Below are positions 1-12,080 of a stretch of DNA of 64,000 nt, piece by piece. The stretch is from Rosellinia necatrix (lineage: Eukaryota > Ascomycota > Sordariomycetes > Xylariales > Xylariaceae). The stretch covers positions 2,666,001 to 2,730,000 of the forward strand of contig JAGYVD010000010.1 in assembly GCA_021209875.1 (NCBI GenBank), given 5' to 3'. The position numbers and the translations under genes were made by a program. Position 1 is the stretch's first letter. The number at the start of each line of letters is the position of its first letter. Below the pieces are notes generated by a model. The model was not told the origin of the DNA and did no database searches. It saw nothing but the letters and a program-made list of their open reading frames with translations.

Positions 1-228
1 GCAGCCCAGGCTTGGACCTCGTGGTTCTTGCTGAACATACTTAGTATTCGGCCCTTAAACGTCTCCTTACGTCGAGCTCTTTTGTAGTGCTCCGGCTATC
101 TCGTGACCACGTATTCTAAGAGGTCATATTGGAGTCCAGACATGAAGGTGGATCGAAATTCGGGCAGAGATGCTGTGCTTCCCCTTTCTCTTCGTCTATA
201 AGATATTTCGGGGCACTCGCCGTTCCGT

Positions 229-1785
229 TTAGGGGGGAGTCGGCGGGCAGATCTTCCCTGTTTTCGGCGGCCCCGAGAACTGTTCTTCCGTGCCCTTTGT
301 GGGAGAGTCTTTACGGTGTTTTCCGCTACTCCCTGGGAGCAACGAAGTTGTGGGTATATCCACGAGTATCATCTGCAGATAATTCAGACACGTATGGAGG
401 ATGACACTGTCAGCATCTTCGTTCGAGAGGCGCCACTTCTCGTCCAGCACAGGGACAATAGACTTATGAACCCGGAGTGATTGTAGCCTCACGGTCTCGA
501 TCAACATGCATTTGACTTGCCGGATATCGTTCAGAATGTCGAGGGGAATGTTTAATTGGAGAGCTTCTATTGAAGAGAATTCGGAATATGTCAGGCCGAT
601 GACCACGGCCAACTCCTTCATGGATAAGTGTCGAACCGAGTGCAAAACCCATTGCAGCAGCGTTTTCAACGGGAGTGGACACGCTCTTTCACAGCAATTG
701 ACCACTGCGTCGTAAACCTCGCCCTCCGATAACGGCAGCTTTTCAACAACGCCCAAGGCCGCGCACTGAGTTGACGGTATATTTCCCCAACCCAAAGAGC
801 CTCGGGGAAGTAATTGCTTGTCTACGACTAACGGAAGGTCTGCATAGCTTTCCCGTAATCTGGTTCTCACAACGTCTCCAATGGGGACCAGTTCCGATCA
901 ATGCCTCTATCTAAGAACGCACGTAACCTGCGATGAACTCAACACCCCAAGATGCGGCAGACATATCCATATCACGGCATATGTTGGAATACTTCACAAA
1001 ATCGTCATATACAGGTTCTTCGCTCAGCACGATCACCTTGAATATGCCATCAGATAGGCGCCGGAACTCGCTGGTCGGCTCCACTATGTGGTCAAAAAGA
1101 AACCCGTCACAACCGTACACGGCGTCAAGGATACAAATGATAGGTTTAGGAGTGGCCCCCTTGATAAGGGAAAGAAATAAGCTGCGGAATATCTCGAAAT
1201 TGAAATTCTGCTCGGCCTGGATCCAATTGCCAATAGCTGAGACGCGAGGAAACAGCGACAGCCGGCTGAGGAGTAGCTGGCGTATCATAGAGACATAGAA
1301 GACAACAATAGGCTGTGTCCTCAAATCTTGCTTATTGAAAGAAAACCTGATGATGGCATAGTCCGGGGTGTTAATACCAAGAGCCTCTATGGGGTGTGAT
1401 GCGATAGTTGCGCTGTCGATACCTTGTGGCACCCTGAAATAGAGGAGATTAGGCGACTTGGAGTCAATATTTCGCCAGTCACGGAATGAGTCGTGTTTGG
1501 TGACCGGTTCGATCAAGCTGGACGAGGGCCGGCCGAGCTCCAGCTGGTAGTTGTTCAAGTCCACTCTACGTAGCAATTGCATGAAATTATGGAACTTCTC
1601 CGAGCTAGCTACACTTGGGAGTCAGTATCGGGATCTAGCATAAAAGTGGTTTTGAGAAAGCTCGACTGACGCTGCATTTCCTGCTTAACCGCTTGGCTGA
1701 TAAGATCAAATATTTTCTCTGTTAGTGAGTTTCCAGGGGCAAAGCTCCAACGACTGCCATCGTCCGTCGGGGTAAGTCCTTAAAT
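229..1785 (-). pseudogene. Decayed NACHT-type STAND NTPase (fungal NLR-like) relic
   Basis: Three overlapping open segments on the minus strand together look like the core of a fungal NACHT NTPase, a class of signalling ATPase tied to non-self recognition and programmed cell death. The segment at about 1785-1625 ends at an early stop. The one at 911-1582 carries a stretch resembling the NACHT core, including ICILDAVYGCD at about 1120, which matches the Walker B motif (usual form ALDECD). The one at 229-870 carries the winged-helix-like part (LLQWVLHSVRHLSMKELAVVIGL) and a later VHKS...HTCLNYL stretch that usually follows it. The segments lie in different frames. A 52-base intron could join the last two, but the break near 1610-1625 looks like a frameshift. 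The P-loop position reads VPQGIDSATIAS instead of a GxxGxGKS/T motif, so ATP binding is probably lost. No sensor repeats were found downstream. Family assignment is by motif; the pseudogene status is inferred. Confidence 0.6.
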
Positions 1786-4320
1786 TATGGGGGTCGGTTT
1801 TGTACCCTACGTCTATTAACATGAAAACCTAGTGGTTGAGCCTCAGGCGATTGAACAAGGACAAGCATCTCACCATATTTAGTTTACATTTCATATCCCT
1901 GCTACTCACATTTATAATCAAATGGTCCTTTTGATGGCCCCGAAGGACAAGTGCAGCCGTTCAAGAGCCCCAGGTAGCTCGTCGAACGGGCTAGTTGCAG
2001 AGTGGAAGCCGAGGTCCGAGACAGCCAAGAAGTAGCTGTCAGGTCCAATAATGACCCTGCTAGCTACCACCCGACACCTAGGGTGGTTCTAGTACTGGAA
2101 ATGGGTGTATATAAGGACCTTCGGGACCCCCTTGGGTCTTGAAGGGTTCAGGAATCAATTGTTAACCCTATTGAGCCCTAAATACAACCACCTACGGCCT
2201 AGAACATGCCTATCTATTCACTCCGTGATACCTACCCCTCACAGTAGCATACCTGAGACTGCCATGTAGTTTTGTACTCAGCTGCCTCGGGCGTATTACA
2301 GAGAACCTATTTAAAGGATAGCTCATATTTTTAACAAAAGTTACAGTAGATGACCCCTAGCCACACCTACCGTAGGCTATATAGTCCGCTCAGAGTTCCA
2401 ACTGCCAACTTGGAATTCTATATCCCTTTTACTGGGGGTTAGTATCACGGCAGAGAAGGAAGCGCGAGGCCAGGTGCAATAGCAATATGTACTTTAGTCT
2501 AGACAGTAGGTATCATACAAGACTAAAGGCTTGTAGAAAGGAAGAATCAGGAACGAACGTGCTACAGCAAAGATATGCCCATATACAGCATAACTATCAG
2601 TGCGTCATAGCAGCTAGCCTAGTCAACAATAAACAGGCAGCTTATATATTAATATTCCCTATAAGCACTGCCTATAATAATATGCCTTATCAATATCTCA
2701 CAGACCCAATGATGCCCTATCAATAAATTTCTTAAAACCTTCTATTTTATATATTTTTATTATACCCTGGTACTTAATCAGTTTCATGTATTATATAGCA
2801 CCCTTTTGTTTACGCTGCCAAACAATTTCTCGTCTGCTTTTCTGAACATGCTTGTATATTTTTTTAACTTTCCCCTCCAAATATATTATGCTTCATGACC
2901 TGAGCGGGATGATTACGAATTTCACGGATAGAGAGGCTCAAGTATATACCACAAATCAATGGCAGGAAGCCTACCCAGAAGGAACTGAAGAGCCAAACTT
3001 CCACGGCTTGGTAAATACCGCAAAAAGTCAGGGTAGTTGAGGCTTATGCGGAGTTATAATTTCGACATGTATACAATATACATCACAGTAACCAACAATG
3101 GCCGAGTAGCCTGAGTGTTGAATTGGGAAGTAGTTTCGCCGAGTAGCCTCACATGAAGTCTTGCTACTCTGAGGCCAAACTAGCGACCTTTTCTTAGCAC
3201 GATGGCCCCCCTCAGAATGTAAAACCCTCGTGATTTGGTTCATTAATATCAATGTTAGTAGGACCCCGGCAATGCAGAGGGTGCCCACGAACTAATCTAT
3301 CATGATAGCGCGGTAGCTTTGATGAGTGAGAACTTACACTACTCTAAATCTAGTATTTCTGTCCTTTGGGGGTATAGTATCAAGTATCCTAACGGCACAG
3401 CATTAATAATTAAACTTCAACTTACAAATTCCGCCAGTGACCCAACCCTCGCCACCTTCGAGCATACGTTGGCTCTACTTCGTTTTTTTATTGGCGCTTC
3501 AGGTTGACTAGAACAGTAGAATTATTTGGACTGGTCTATGACACGCTCTTCAGGTTCACCCCTGTCTTGGCTAGGGTTGGTTAGAGGAGCCGGGGTGCGT
3601 TATTTATACCGAACCATTCGTTATCACTGTTGGTGTTGAGGCCGTGGAGTTCAGGAACCCCGCACTTTGATCACTTTTGGCCCCCATGGCATGGCTGGTC
3701 TATGTCTGCTGTATCTATTAATAGGTAAATCAAAATTGCTCTGCCTATTAATAAATCCTCGACGATTGATCGACCCTACCTATCTGGGTAGCTTGAAACA
3801 GTATTCCTGTGTTCGCTTTTTTAGGCAGAATGACAGATATACTATTCTCTCATTGTGAGAGACTTTATATACTCTCACGTTCAGGATCCCATAGTTGTCG
3901 TTGATGCCAAGGGCGGACCCGTCTTACCCCATCACAAAATCAACCTCACCCTGCGTAGTGACCCTGCGTAGTGCACTCGGCGCAATCCACAGCGCAATAC
4001 CAAGCCTTTCATGCCCCTGTAGACGTGCCTATATGTCCCAGCGCCACCGTGACGCCTTCGGGCGCATCTCCTACGTCGACCCGACCCACGCTCGCCATGA
4101 GCACTATCTACGGCCTCGCGATGGGAGACTGGTTCGCTTGCAGGTACAAGGAACGGACAATGCACATGGCTACGGCGAGAGAAGCTGGGCGCGGACTGGC
4201 CGCCTTTCATCACGGGTATCTTCCATTCTGCATCTCGCACACTGGACCTACTCCTCCGTCCTCGTCGAAGGGACTGAAGAACGCCGCTATGATGGAAATG
4301 CCGTCTTTGAACTAGCCTTC
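1786..4320. other. Intergenic region, no gene recognised
   Basis: The stretch is moderately AT-rich (most marked at about 2470-2860) and contains only short frames of 60 to 160 codons without family resemblance, splice context or compositional support. The longest, at 3895-4374 on the plus strand, overlaps others in different frames and is not supported. The part near 4320-4450 is probably the promoter or 5' leader of the HET-like gene; it contains a GTGAGT donor at 4357 and a CTGAC-type branch site before the AG at 4453, so a 5' intron is possible. Confidence 0.5.
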
Positions 4321-4447
4321 AAATGGATTCCGTCCTGCCTCGTGCTTGTAGTTCTCGTGAGTGCAAGGGCCTAAGGACCCAAGGACCCAATTACCTACCT
4401 AGATTGGAGCCTTTGGTACTTGTAAGTGGCGATAACACTGACGCTTC

Positions 4448-6802
4448 ATGCAGCTCTTGATACCCCAAAACCTCGAAGGCGTCTTCAAGAACGGGGGGTT
4501 CTACGACCCAGTCCAGTATCGGGATTGGCGGTATCCGAAAGTCTCGAGGAACCACAAGGAGGGTGCGCAAGATGCGCCCGCGGGCCAGGAGGAGGCCGAG
4601 GAAAACGAGCCTCTTCTAGAGGGAGACATTGAAATGACGGCCATCGCCCCGCCTGACCCTCCCGCATTCCAGATGTTCGACGAGAAGATAGACGAGAACT
4701 TCGACGGCCTCCCCGCGCGGCACTTCCGGCCGAGGTACCTGTGCTTCCTCCAAGACGGGCCGCGCGGGCCGGACACGGAATACGAGACGTGCGAGGTGAC
4801 GGACTGGATCGGGCGGCGCGGCGACTACGCCAGCACCGACTTCGTGCTCGTCTCGTACACGCGGAACCAGTTCCTGATCAGCCCCGAGCAGAAGTGGAGG
4901 GGGATGCCCGTGCCGGACGAGGCCACGGTGGCCGCGTACTGCCGGCAGGCGGACGCCGACCGCGGCATGGTGCTCGCCTACGGGATGGAGGCCGCGCGGT
5001 CGGCCGGGAAGCGCGCGTTCTGGATCGACTTCGAGTGCATCCGGGACGCCGACGAGGTGGCCCGCGCCCACGCGCAGAGCGACGACGTGTATCGCATCTG
5101 CGACATCGTGCGCGCCGCGCACTCGCTGGTCGTCCTCGTGGGGCCCCCGCACAATACCCGGCCGCCACCGGGGGAGGATGAGGAGGAGGAGAAGGAGGAG
5201 GAGGAGGAGGAGGACGACGACGACGATGATCACAACGTTGATGGCGCACACCACCACCACCACCAGCGACAGCGGCGGCAGAAGGGCCACGACCCGGCAG
5301 CCATGGACGAGTGGCTCCGGGAATGGGGCACGCGGCTGTGGACGCTGCCCGAGATCCTGCTCTGCTCCCCGGAGCGGCGGGTGAAGCTGTACGCGGTGGG
5401 CGGGCCGAACCCGCCGGAGGAGGTGGCGAAGCGGAACGTGGCGGCGCGGTGCGTGTGGCCGGACGCCCGGCTGGTGCGGCAGCTCGTGGACCACTACGAG
5501 GCGTCGGTGCAGCTGACGCCGCTGGAGCTCGTCAGCATCGCGCTCGAGTGCTTCTCGCGGCGGCAGACGGACCAGTTCAGCCGGGGCGACGTCTCGTACG
5601 CGCTCATGGGCCTGCTGCGCCGGCGTCCCGCCGTCGTCCGGTCCGACGGCGGCTTCGAGGCCTTCGCCCGCCTCTCCCTCGCCAACGACAGCGACCGGCT
5701 GCTCGAGCGCCTCATCTGCCTGCAGCCCGCGCGCCGCGCCCACCCCTGGCACCGCGTCCGCGACGCCTGGGGCGCCCGCCTCTGGGACGTCGAGCCCCGC
5801 TGCCAGGTCGCCGGCATCGTCGACGACCGCACCGTCACCCTCGACGGCGCCTTCGCCGCCGCCATCCAGTGGGACAGGATGGAGCAGGTGGCTTTTATCA
5901 AGCGGCCCACGCTCGGCCGCCTGCTCGGCAAGATCGCCCTGCGCGGCGCGCCGGCCTACTTGGTCTTCGGGCTGACGCTGACTATATTAGGGGGCGTGCT
6001 CATGCAGCAGTCGGGCCCGTCCGGGCCGTCGTCCGAGCCCCCGTCGTCCACGGCCGCCCTCGCCCTCCTCGTCCCCGGACTCCTATTTCTCGTCCCCGCG
6101 GCAGTCATCGCGTTCCTGATCCCCGTCATGCTCCTGGACATCTACCAGGGCAAGTTCTGGTCCACGCAGGCGCATTTCCTGGGGCTGGAAGGCATCCCGA
6201 GCGACATCGGCGAGGTCGAGCGGCTCCTCTTCGGCTTCAACCACGGCCGGCTCAAGTGGAGCATCGCCGGGAGCCCGCTGTCACGGCACGGACGGGGCGA
6301 CGATGGGGAGCGCGTGGGACTGCCGCCTATTCATCCGGATTCTCCCGGCCGTGGCTCTCGCGGCAAAGAGGAAGGAGAGACGGTCTTCACTCTGATCGAC
6401 ACGTACGCGATGACTGCCACCGCTTTCTGCGCTACGAGACCTCCCACGGCGGTAATTGTCTGCGGCCACGAAGGCGGCATGCAACGCGCCATCCTGTGTT
6501 CGTATGACTGGCGGGGTGGCGTTTTCGTCCGCGAAACCGTCATTCGCGTCAAGACACTGGTGCTCGATCGCATGTTCAGAATAGACCGGTTTCGCTTTGC
6601 GCTCGGCCACACGACCGAGAATCCCAGCAGGGACATCACCCCTCCCAGTGGGTTCGCCCATCCTGGAGAGAGGCACCAAGGGGACCGGTTCTGGGATCGG
6701 CGGATGATTGATCTTTCCCTACTTCCGTTTATGTTTGTAAGTGGGACGAGTATTCATCTCCGTCTGCTTTTCGCAGGGCTGAGATTGCTGTCGTGTTGCT
6801 AA
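4448..6802 (+). CDS. HET-like domain protein with two membrane segments
   Basis: The 784-codon frame has the order of a heterokaryon-incompatibility (HET) domain: FVLVSYTRN at residues 132-140, AFWIDFECIRD near 190, DVYRICDIVRAAHSLVVLVG near 213, and WGTRLWTLPEILL near 293. HET domains act in fungal allorecognition and cell death; the role of this subfamily is not established. A run of E, D and H (residues about 242-275) interrupts the domain, as an insert. Two hydrophobic segments lie at about 500-520 and 535-565. The region FTLIDTYAMTATAF to RFRFAL near 6380-6605 resembles the usual C-terminal end of this family, some of whose members I recall being named, misleadingly, 3-hydroxyisobutyrate dehydrogenase. 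The start is uncertain: the ATG at 4448 overlaps a good AG acceptor, so an upstream exon is possible. The unspliced stop is at 6802, but a convincing intron (6737-6811, GTAAGT, branch GCTAAT) would extend the frame into the next exons. G+C is high and codon use is strongly GC3-biased until about 6.3 kb. Confidence 0.75.
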   Translation: MQLLIPQNLEGVFKNGGFYDPVQYRDWRYPKVSRNHKEGAQDAPAGQEEAEENEPLLEGDIEMTAIAPPDPPAFQMFDEKIDENFDGLPARHFRPRYLCFLQDGPRGPDTEYETCEVTDWIGRRGDYASTDFVLVSYTRNQFLISPEQKWRGMPVPDEATVAAYCRQADADRGMVLAYGMEAARSAGKRAFWIDFECIRDADEVARAHAQSDDVYRICDIVRAAHSLVVLVGPPHNTRPPPGEDEEEEKEEEEEEDDDDDDHNVDGAHHHHHQRQRRQKGHDPAAMDEWLREWGTRLWTLPEILLCSPERRVKLYAVGGPNPPEEVAKRNVAARCVWPDARLVRQLVDHYEASVQLTPLELVSIALECFSRRQTDQFSRGDVSYALMGLLRRRPAVVRSDGGFEAFARLSLANDSDRLLERLICLQPARRAHPWHRVRDAWGARLWDVEPRCQVAGIVDDRTVTLDGAFAAAIQWDRMEQVAFIKRPTLGRLLGKIALRGAPAYLVFGLTLTILGGVLMQQSGPSGPSSEPPSSTAALALLVPGLLFLVPAAVIAFLIPVMLLDIYQGKFWSTQAHFLGLEGIPSDIGEVERLLFGFNHGRLKWSIAGSPLSRHGRGDDGERVGLPPIHPDSPGRGSRGKEEGETVFTLIDTYAMTATAFCATRPPTAVIVCGHEGGMQRAILCSYDWRGGVFVRETVIRVKTLVLDRMFRIDRFRFALGHTTENPSRDITPPSGFAHPGERHQGDRFWDRRMIDLSLLPFMFVSGTSIHLRLLFAGLRLLSCC

Positions 6803-6811
6803 TGCCCTTAG

Positions 6812-8566
6812 TTTGCCTCTGCGACGTTGTCGCCTCCAGTCACGAACCAGAATACCCAGGATCTGGGGCATGAACTTGTAAATGTCGGAATTTTTCTCGC
6901 TCAGTTGTTTAATTATATTTTATTTCGCAAGGTGCATGTTGGCCGTCTCGTTGGTGCCGCGGGGCTTGTCAAGGGTGAGACTCCCCAAATAGGAGGTTCC
7001 AATATTCCGCTGTCATTTATTTATTAACCATTGTTCCTAGGCTCTGCCGTGATTATTAAAGCTTATATCACAAACGTCCCAGCACTTCTGTTTTTCGACG
7101 TCGGTAAGTAATTATCGGTATTGCTTGCTTCTCACTTGATCGGCCTGGTCACGAAAGGCCCCCCCCCCTAACAGCAACTTTATTTTGAGATCTCAACAAG
7201 CACCCAAAGCGTCATTAGCTGACATTAGAGGTTACAGTCATTGGAATAGCCGTCGGGATTTTAATACCCGCCTTCATTTATCTCACAGGGCTTTGGTATA
7301 ATGGCGCCTGGGCTCGAATTTTAAGGACTGTTATATGGGCTTCTAGTCCGTACTTCGTGTCAGGCGTGGTCAACTTACTCATGCAGATGGGGTTTGGCCG
7401 CCAAGAAATCCTAGCCCCCTTAATTGCTTCAGCGGCTCTCACCATATTATTATCAGCGTATGCCTGTTACGCCCTCGGAACGCCGGAACAAGCTGTCTGG
7501 CTGTGGGAGAGCCAGAAATCCTCGCTGCCGTTAGCTAGGTCGTCGGATCGCAAAAGTTCTGCTTCGGCATGTCAACACCGGTTCTCTTCTTCCTCGTTTT
7601 AGGGTAGGGCGCCTGGCTAATATGTCGTATAGATACGTGTCCTATTGAAAAAGCCACGAACATACTTCTTCATGTTCACCTTTTTGCTTGTAGAAGCATT
7701 TAGTCAGGCCAATGTTGACCACGTCTCTCGGATTGATCTACCATTAATTACGACCGAATATATTTTCCCGCTTATCTTAGTCCTATTTCTTGGGATCCCA
7801 TTCACCAAGTTCCGACACGTCCAATGTAACCACCCCCTACTCTCGCGCATCGGCTTCAAGGCAGAAATTAGACGCATATTCAGATTGCTGATCATGCAAT
7901 GTGTCGCGTAGTGCCGATCATCGTCATCCTTCTTTCACTGTCGTTCGCGGGTAAGATCGAGCTCATTTCAGTCTCATTCTCCGGTAGCGGTGCTCTGAAC
8001 GATGGTTTGTTATTTTTACAATCTCTCGGTAGCTATGCAGTCTTTCGTAAGTCTCGCTCCAGCACAGCAACACTCCTTGAAAACTATCACCCCAGTCACA
8101 CAAACGGACCTCTCTTAAAATAACAAGTGCTAATCCCAGAGCAGTCACCTGGGCCTTGCTATTAACAGATGAGGTCGAAACCAAAGCATTTCTTGGTACT
8201 GTATGCCTAGCATTCATAGGCTACGCACTCGGGAGGATCATCCTTGGTGCGTATTATGCTGGCGTTTCCAAAATGCATCATGAGGTAGAGTTTCTTTCAA
8301 AAAACTCTGCTTCGCTTCTACCGCCAAATCTGAAGATTGTCATAATCACATTTTACACGCTAGCGCTCATCATCCTCATCTCATGGGGGGTTTATCGCTG
8401 GTGGAGCGAAAGGCAGCACCGAGAACACATCACACCATCGGTCGGCGTGTACCATCAACAAGTTGACGACACGTCCCACGACCACGTCGCTGACGGCAAC
8501 CATCGCTTCCAATCCCGAACGGCGGCGGTAGAGGGAGGGAGCCGGCCATGGGGCTACTACGGCTAG
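6812..8566 (+). CDS. Polytopic membrane protein, several exons, unknown function
   Basis: Joined by phase, the exons read as one hydrophobic protein with roughly eight membrane segments. Exons supported: 6812-6974, 7041-7103, 7229 to about 7530, 7633-7825, 7912-8046 and 8145-8566. Introns with good signals are 6975-7040, 7104-7228 (branch GCTGAC), 7826-7910/11 (branch GCTGAT) and 8047-8144 (GTAAGT, branch GCTAAT). The donor paired with the acceptor at 7632 was not found. Recognisable hydrophobic stretches include VTVIGIAVGILIPAFIYLTG, ALTILLSAYACYAL, YIFPLILVLFLGIPF and LKIVIITFYTLALIILISWG; the hydrophilic tail is rich in H, D and Q. I do not recognise the family. If the intron at 6737 is used, this part is the C-terminal half of the HET-like protein upstream. 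Alternatively it starts at the ATG at 6731, just before that intron. Lower GC than the upstream gene supports a separate gene. Confidence 0.55.
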
Positions 8567-11500
8567 GTCTACCTTACACTAACGTACGGAATCTGTAGCA
8601 TCAGGAGAATATTCGAGAATAGTATACTTGAACATAACCTCCAGTAATCTAATTCCCTACCATACTGAGAATAGATTTATTCGTGAAGATCGTATTTGGA
8701 CCCGCTCGGATGGTAATAAGTTATGTATCCTTTCATCTACAATTTGTAGATAAACAGAGTCGACTCATACGTGGTAAATATTTAATGGCTAGTTAAGACT
8801 TGGTCACGACTGGAAAACATAGTAAAAATTCATAGCGCAAAGCGTCTCTACATCTGTCCTAAATACGTGCGCAGCGGAATCAATATTGAATCTTTCCCTT
8901 CGTCCATCTCCGCGTTCATCATCTTTCTTAAAAACCGAGCTAATACACTATTCGTATACTACGGCGCAGAGCATAGTGATTCAAATCCACATCGCTAATT
9001 ATAACCTAACGGTCATATCTAACGCCCCCCTGTTCGCATCATGTGTATTATTTGAACGTGCTAGACCTTTGAGCTGGGCGACTGAAAGCTCAGAGTATAA
9101 GGATTAAGTGAGATTTCGTCTCATACTAGTGAGATTTCAGCCGCATACACGTAGGACTAAATAAATAAAAAGAATCAACAAACCAGTATAGTTATTAGAT
9201 ATCGCTAATGAGCTATATCTTAAGACAATACTTAGAAGAACCTATTTTTATGAATCTGATCGCGGCGTATAATTTACCTTTACTATAGCTCAGCTTATTC
9301 TAAGTTCTAAGAGCCACCTACCATATCCCGGTTCGTTTGATATTCTTATCCCCGTCAGTCCAACGTGATGCTTATAATTACGTGGATAGTATGTTTGCCA
9401 CGACAGCCCCATTACAGATGACCTTTGCATAGTTTCCTATTGGCCAGGCTCGAATTGGGCATTCGCCCACGAAAAATAAACTTATTATCCCACCCCCTCC
9501 ACCCCTGCCTTGACCAGAAGGCGAGATGCTAGCTCCTATAGGATTGGTATGGGCGTTGGAAGTCACAAACGGGACCGAGAAGATGATGGATATTTCCGTG
9601 CCGGTTATACGCCGCCCGTGATCACTAAAGTCCTATGGCAATTGTTCGATAATATCAGCTGAGCGCTCCAACTAATGAATCGTGTTAATTAAGAGAGCTG
9701 TGTTGCTATTGTGTCGCCTTTTCCAATCATAACTTGTATCAGCCTCAGCGCTACTAGCATCGGCTGAGCTATAGGTTTAGTGTTGCTACGCGGCAACTAG
9801 TCGGTACCGTGATACACTATCGTGGTTGGTTCGTTCTCGCTTAGGTATATGGCCTTTTTCGTGGCGGTTTTTTGGCTGTTGGTAATAATTCTAGGGTCAC
9901 CCGTTTCGTTAGGGGTATGGCGATAAAGAATAGTTGGCATCAACAAGGTTTTCAGTAGATCATCAGCGGGAGCTACCCATCCTTGTACAATAAAGCTTCT
10001 TTATAAACCACTGCACGCCAATGGATGACTTGAGACGAGTCCGAGTCGAGAGTGAGGCCGGCAGCATGCGTGACAGGTTTTGAGATGGGCATAATTTGCC
10101 TCTGTCTGGCTGGGTAGAAACAAGGTGGCCTCACTGGTACTGATCCAACCTACATGCCGCATGACGTCCCGCGAGGTGGAGAATGATTACTGTGACGAAG
10201 CCATATGGAAGCCATGCCTACCTGTCCCTGATCCACCACGTGGCAGGGATCAAGCCCACTAACGGGGGGTAAGTGACCTTATCGCTTCGCTTCTGTCAGG
10301 GGCAGCGACAGTTCCGGCAGGCAATTCAGGGCCCATGCAAACAGCGCAATAATTATCGGGCCTTGTGGTGTGTGTAGGTAGGTTGTGGATGTATTTCGGT
10401 ATCAATCTTTGTGTGTATTGTTCCATCGGCGACTTCGGAAGAGGACCCTAGACTAGATAAAACCCCAGTTAAGCCTTACTAGTGTGCCGGGGTTATAAGA
10501 ATAACTGGAAAAATAGCCAGAAATACCCTAACAGAACATGGTCTCCTGCGAATGACCCTGATGGCCGGTCAGGATTTGAGCGGTATAGAATGCCAAAAAT
10601 GGCCAGATCACAGCTCATCATACGTGGGTGAATTTCTCAACCCAGCACACGGACATGGCTACGTTCGCCATTCGCACCGCCTAGCGTGCTCGGCCAACCA
10701 GGTGCTGGATCCCGGCTCTTCATCTCACTGTGGCTACTATCACGGTCCCGAGAATCACTAGCTATATGAGGATGTGCGGGTTCTGATTGTCTTGGATGCG
10801 CTGGCTGGGTGGAAAAAAAAAAAAAAAAAACAGAAAAAAACAAACGATTGAGACATGATGCTCTTCGCCCCCCCTTACCCCCAGCTCACGCCTACGAATG
10901 TAGTGTACAAGTTGTCTGTAGAAAATGACACGCTCTACAAGCACGTAATGACACCCTGGTGTCCGAAGCATTGGAAATAACCCAGACCATATTATTGCCT
11001 CGGGTTGCGGAATCCGCGACGCAGTAATCAAGAAAACATACCTTGGGGAGCTGGCGGATGGCTGACTGGTGGTGTCATGGCTCCCTGCTCTCTGCGTCGG
11101 TGTTGAATGGGGCAGATCAGCGCCTTACACATCTAGCATGGAGGCTTAATCCGCTCCACAGGCACATCACCACATCCAGACAGAGCAAGATAATACAGAG
11201 TAAGCTTAAATTGGGTAAGGGTGAGACGGGGCTAGCCTGTTAGGGGACTTGGCGATGAGTATGCACACGTCTGTTGTCGCGGCTGTGAGGATTCGTATCC
11301 CGATCACACCGGCTGTGTCCCAACGACACTAATAGGACAGAACAGAACTTCTGTTTATAGGTGTGCCTGCCGGAGCCAACGTTCAATCAATTCGCTGCTC
11401 GTAGCCGAAGGCAGGCCCTACATTGGACCTGTGACCGTGCGTGGACGGGGGTGTCGATGTCGATGGACGAGCTGTTGATCTAGACGTCTAAGAGTCACTA

Positions 11501-11763
11501 TGAATGTGATCACTGATGGCACTGATGGCACTCGGGAACGTTGATGTAATCTAAGTAGCGACGTGTCGATTTGCTTGGCACGTAGGCAGCGGGCATCTTG
11601 GGAATTTCGACGCTCGCTAGTCGGACTGGATAGAGGCGTGTGTAGGCGAGTTACGAGTTACGACGCATACTGCACCTGAGAATGAGTGCCGAACCTGCGC
11701 ATATTCCCGGCATTCATTTTCTCGAACAATGCCGACATCCACGCTTGAATCTATTGCACCATG

Positions 11764-11783
11764 AAAATAAATAAATAAATAAA
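11764..11783. repeat. (AAAT)5 microsatellite
   Basis: Five consecutive AAAT units in non-coding sequence. Confidence 0.9.
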
Positions 11784-11935
11784 GAGGGTTCAGATGAAGA
11801 CCCTCGCCTAGTGATAGAGATGCATATCATTTCTCCTTCACAGCGGGCCGGCCCGGTTTAGTCAGAGACGTCTCAGCTGCATGTTAACCGTCGTCCTCGC
11901 AGCAGTCGACGCCACGCCATGTGACAAACACAATC

Positions 11936-12080
11936 ATACATACATATATATATACACTATATATATATGTATATATATACATACACACACACACACACAC
12001 ACACATATTTATATACACACATACATACGTACATACATACATACAGACACACATACATACATACATACATACATATATAG
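11936..12080. repeat. Compound TA / CA / CATA microsatellite
   Basis: Alternating blocks of TA, AC (about nine units) and ACAT units over roughly 145 bases. Such dinucleotide tracts are slippage-prone; no coding frame crosses them credibly. Confidence 0.95.

Noticed and set aside
3895..4374. 159-codon plus-strand frame upstream of the HET-like gene
   Set aside because: Overlaps frames of similar length on both strands, has no motif, and contains likely 5' intron signals of the next gene.
4616..5752. 378-codon minus-strand frame
   Set aside because: Antisense shadow of the GC-rich HET-like gene; composition (Arg, Pro, His, Val runs) is typical of a shadow frame.
5311..6507. 398-codon plus-strand frame
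   Set aside because: Second-frame shadow of the HET-like gene, Ala/Arg/Pro-rich, without motifs.
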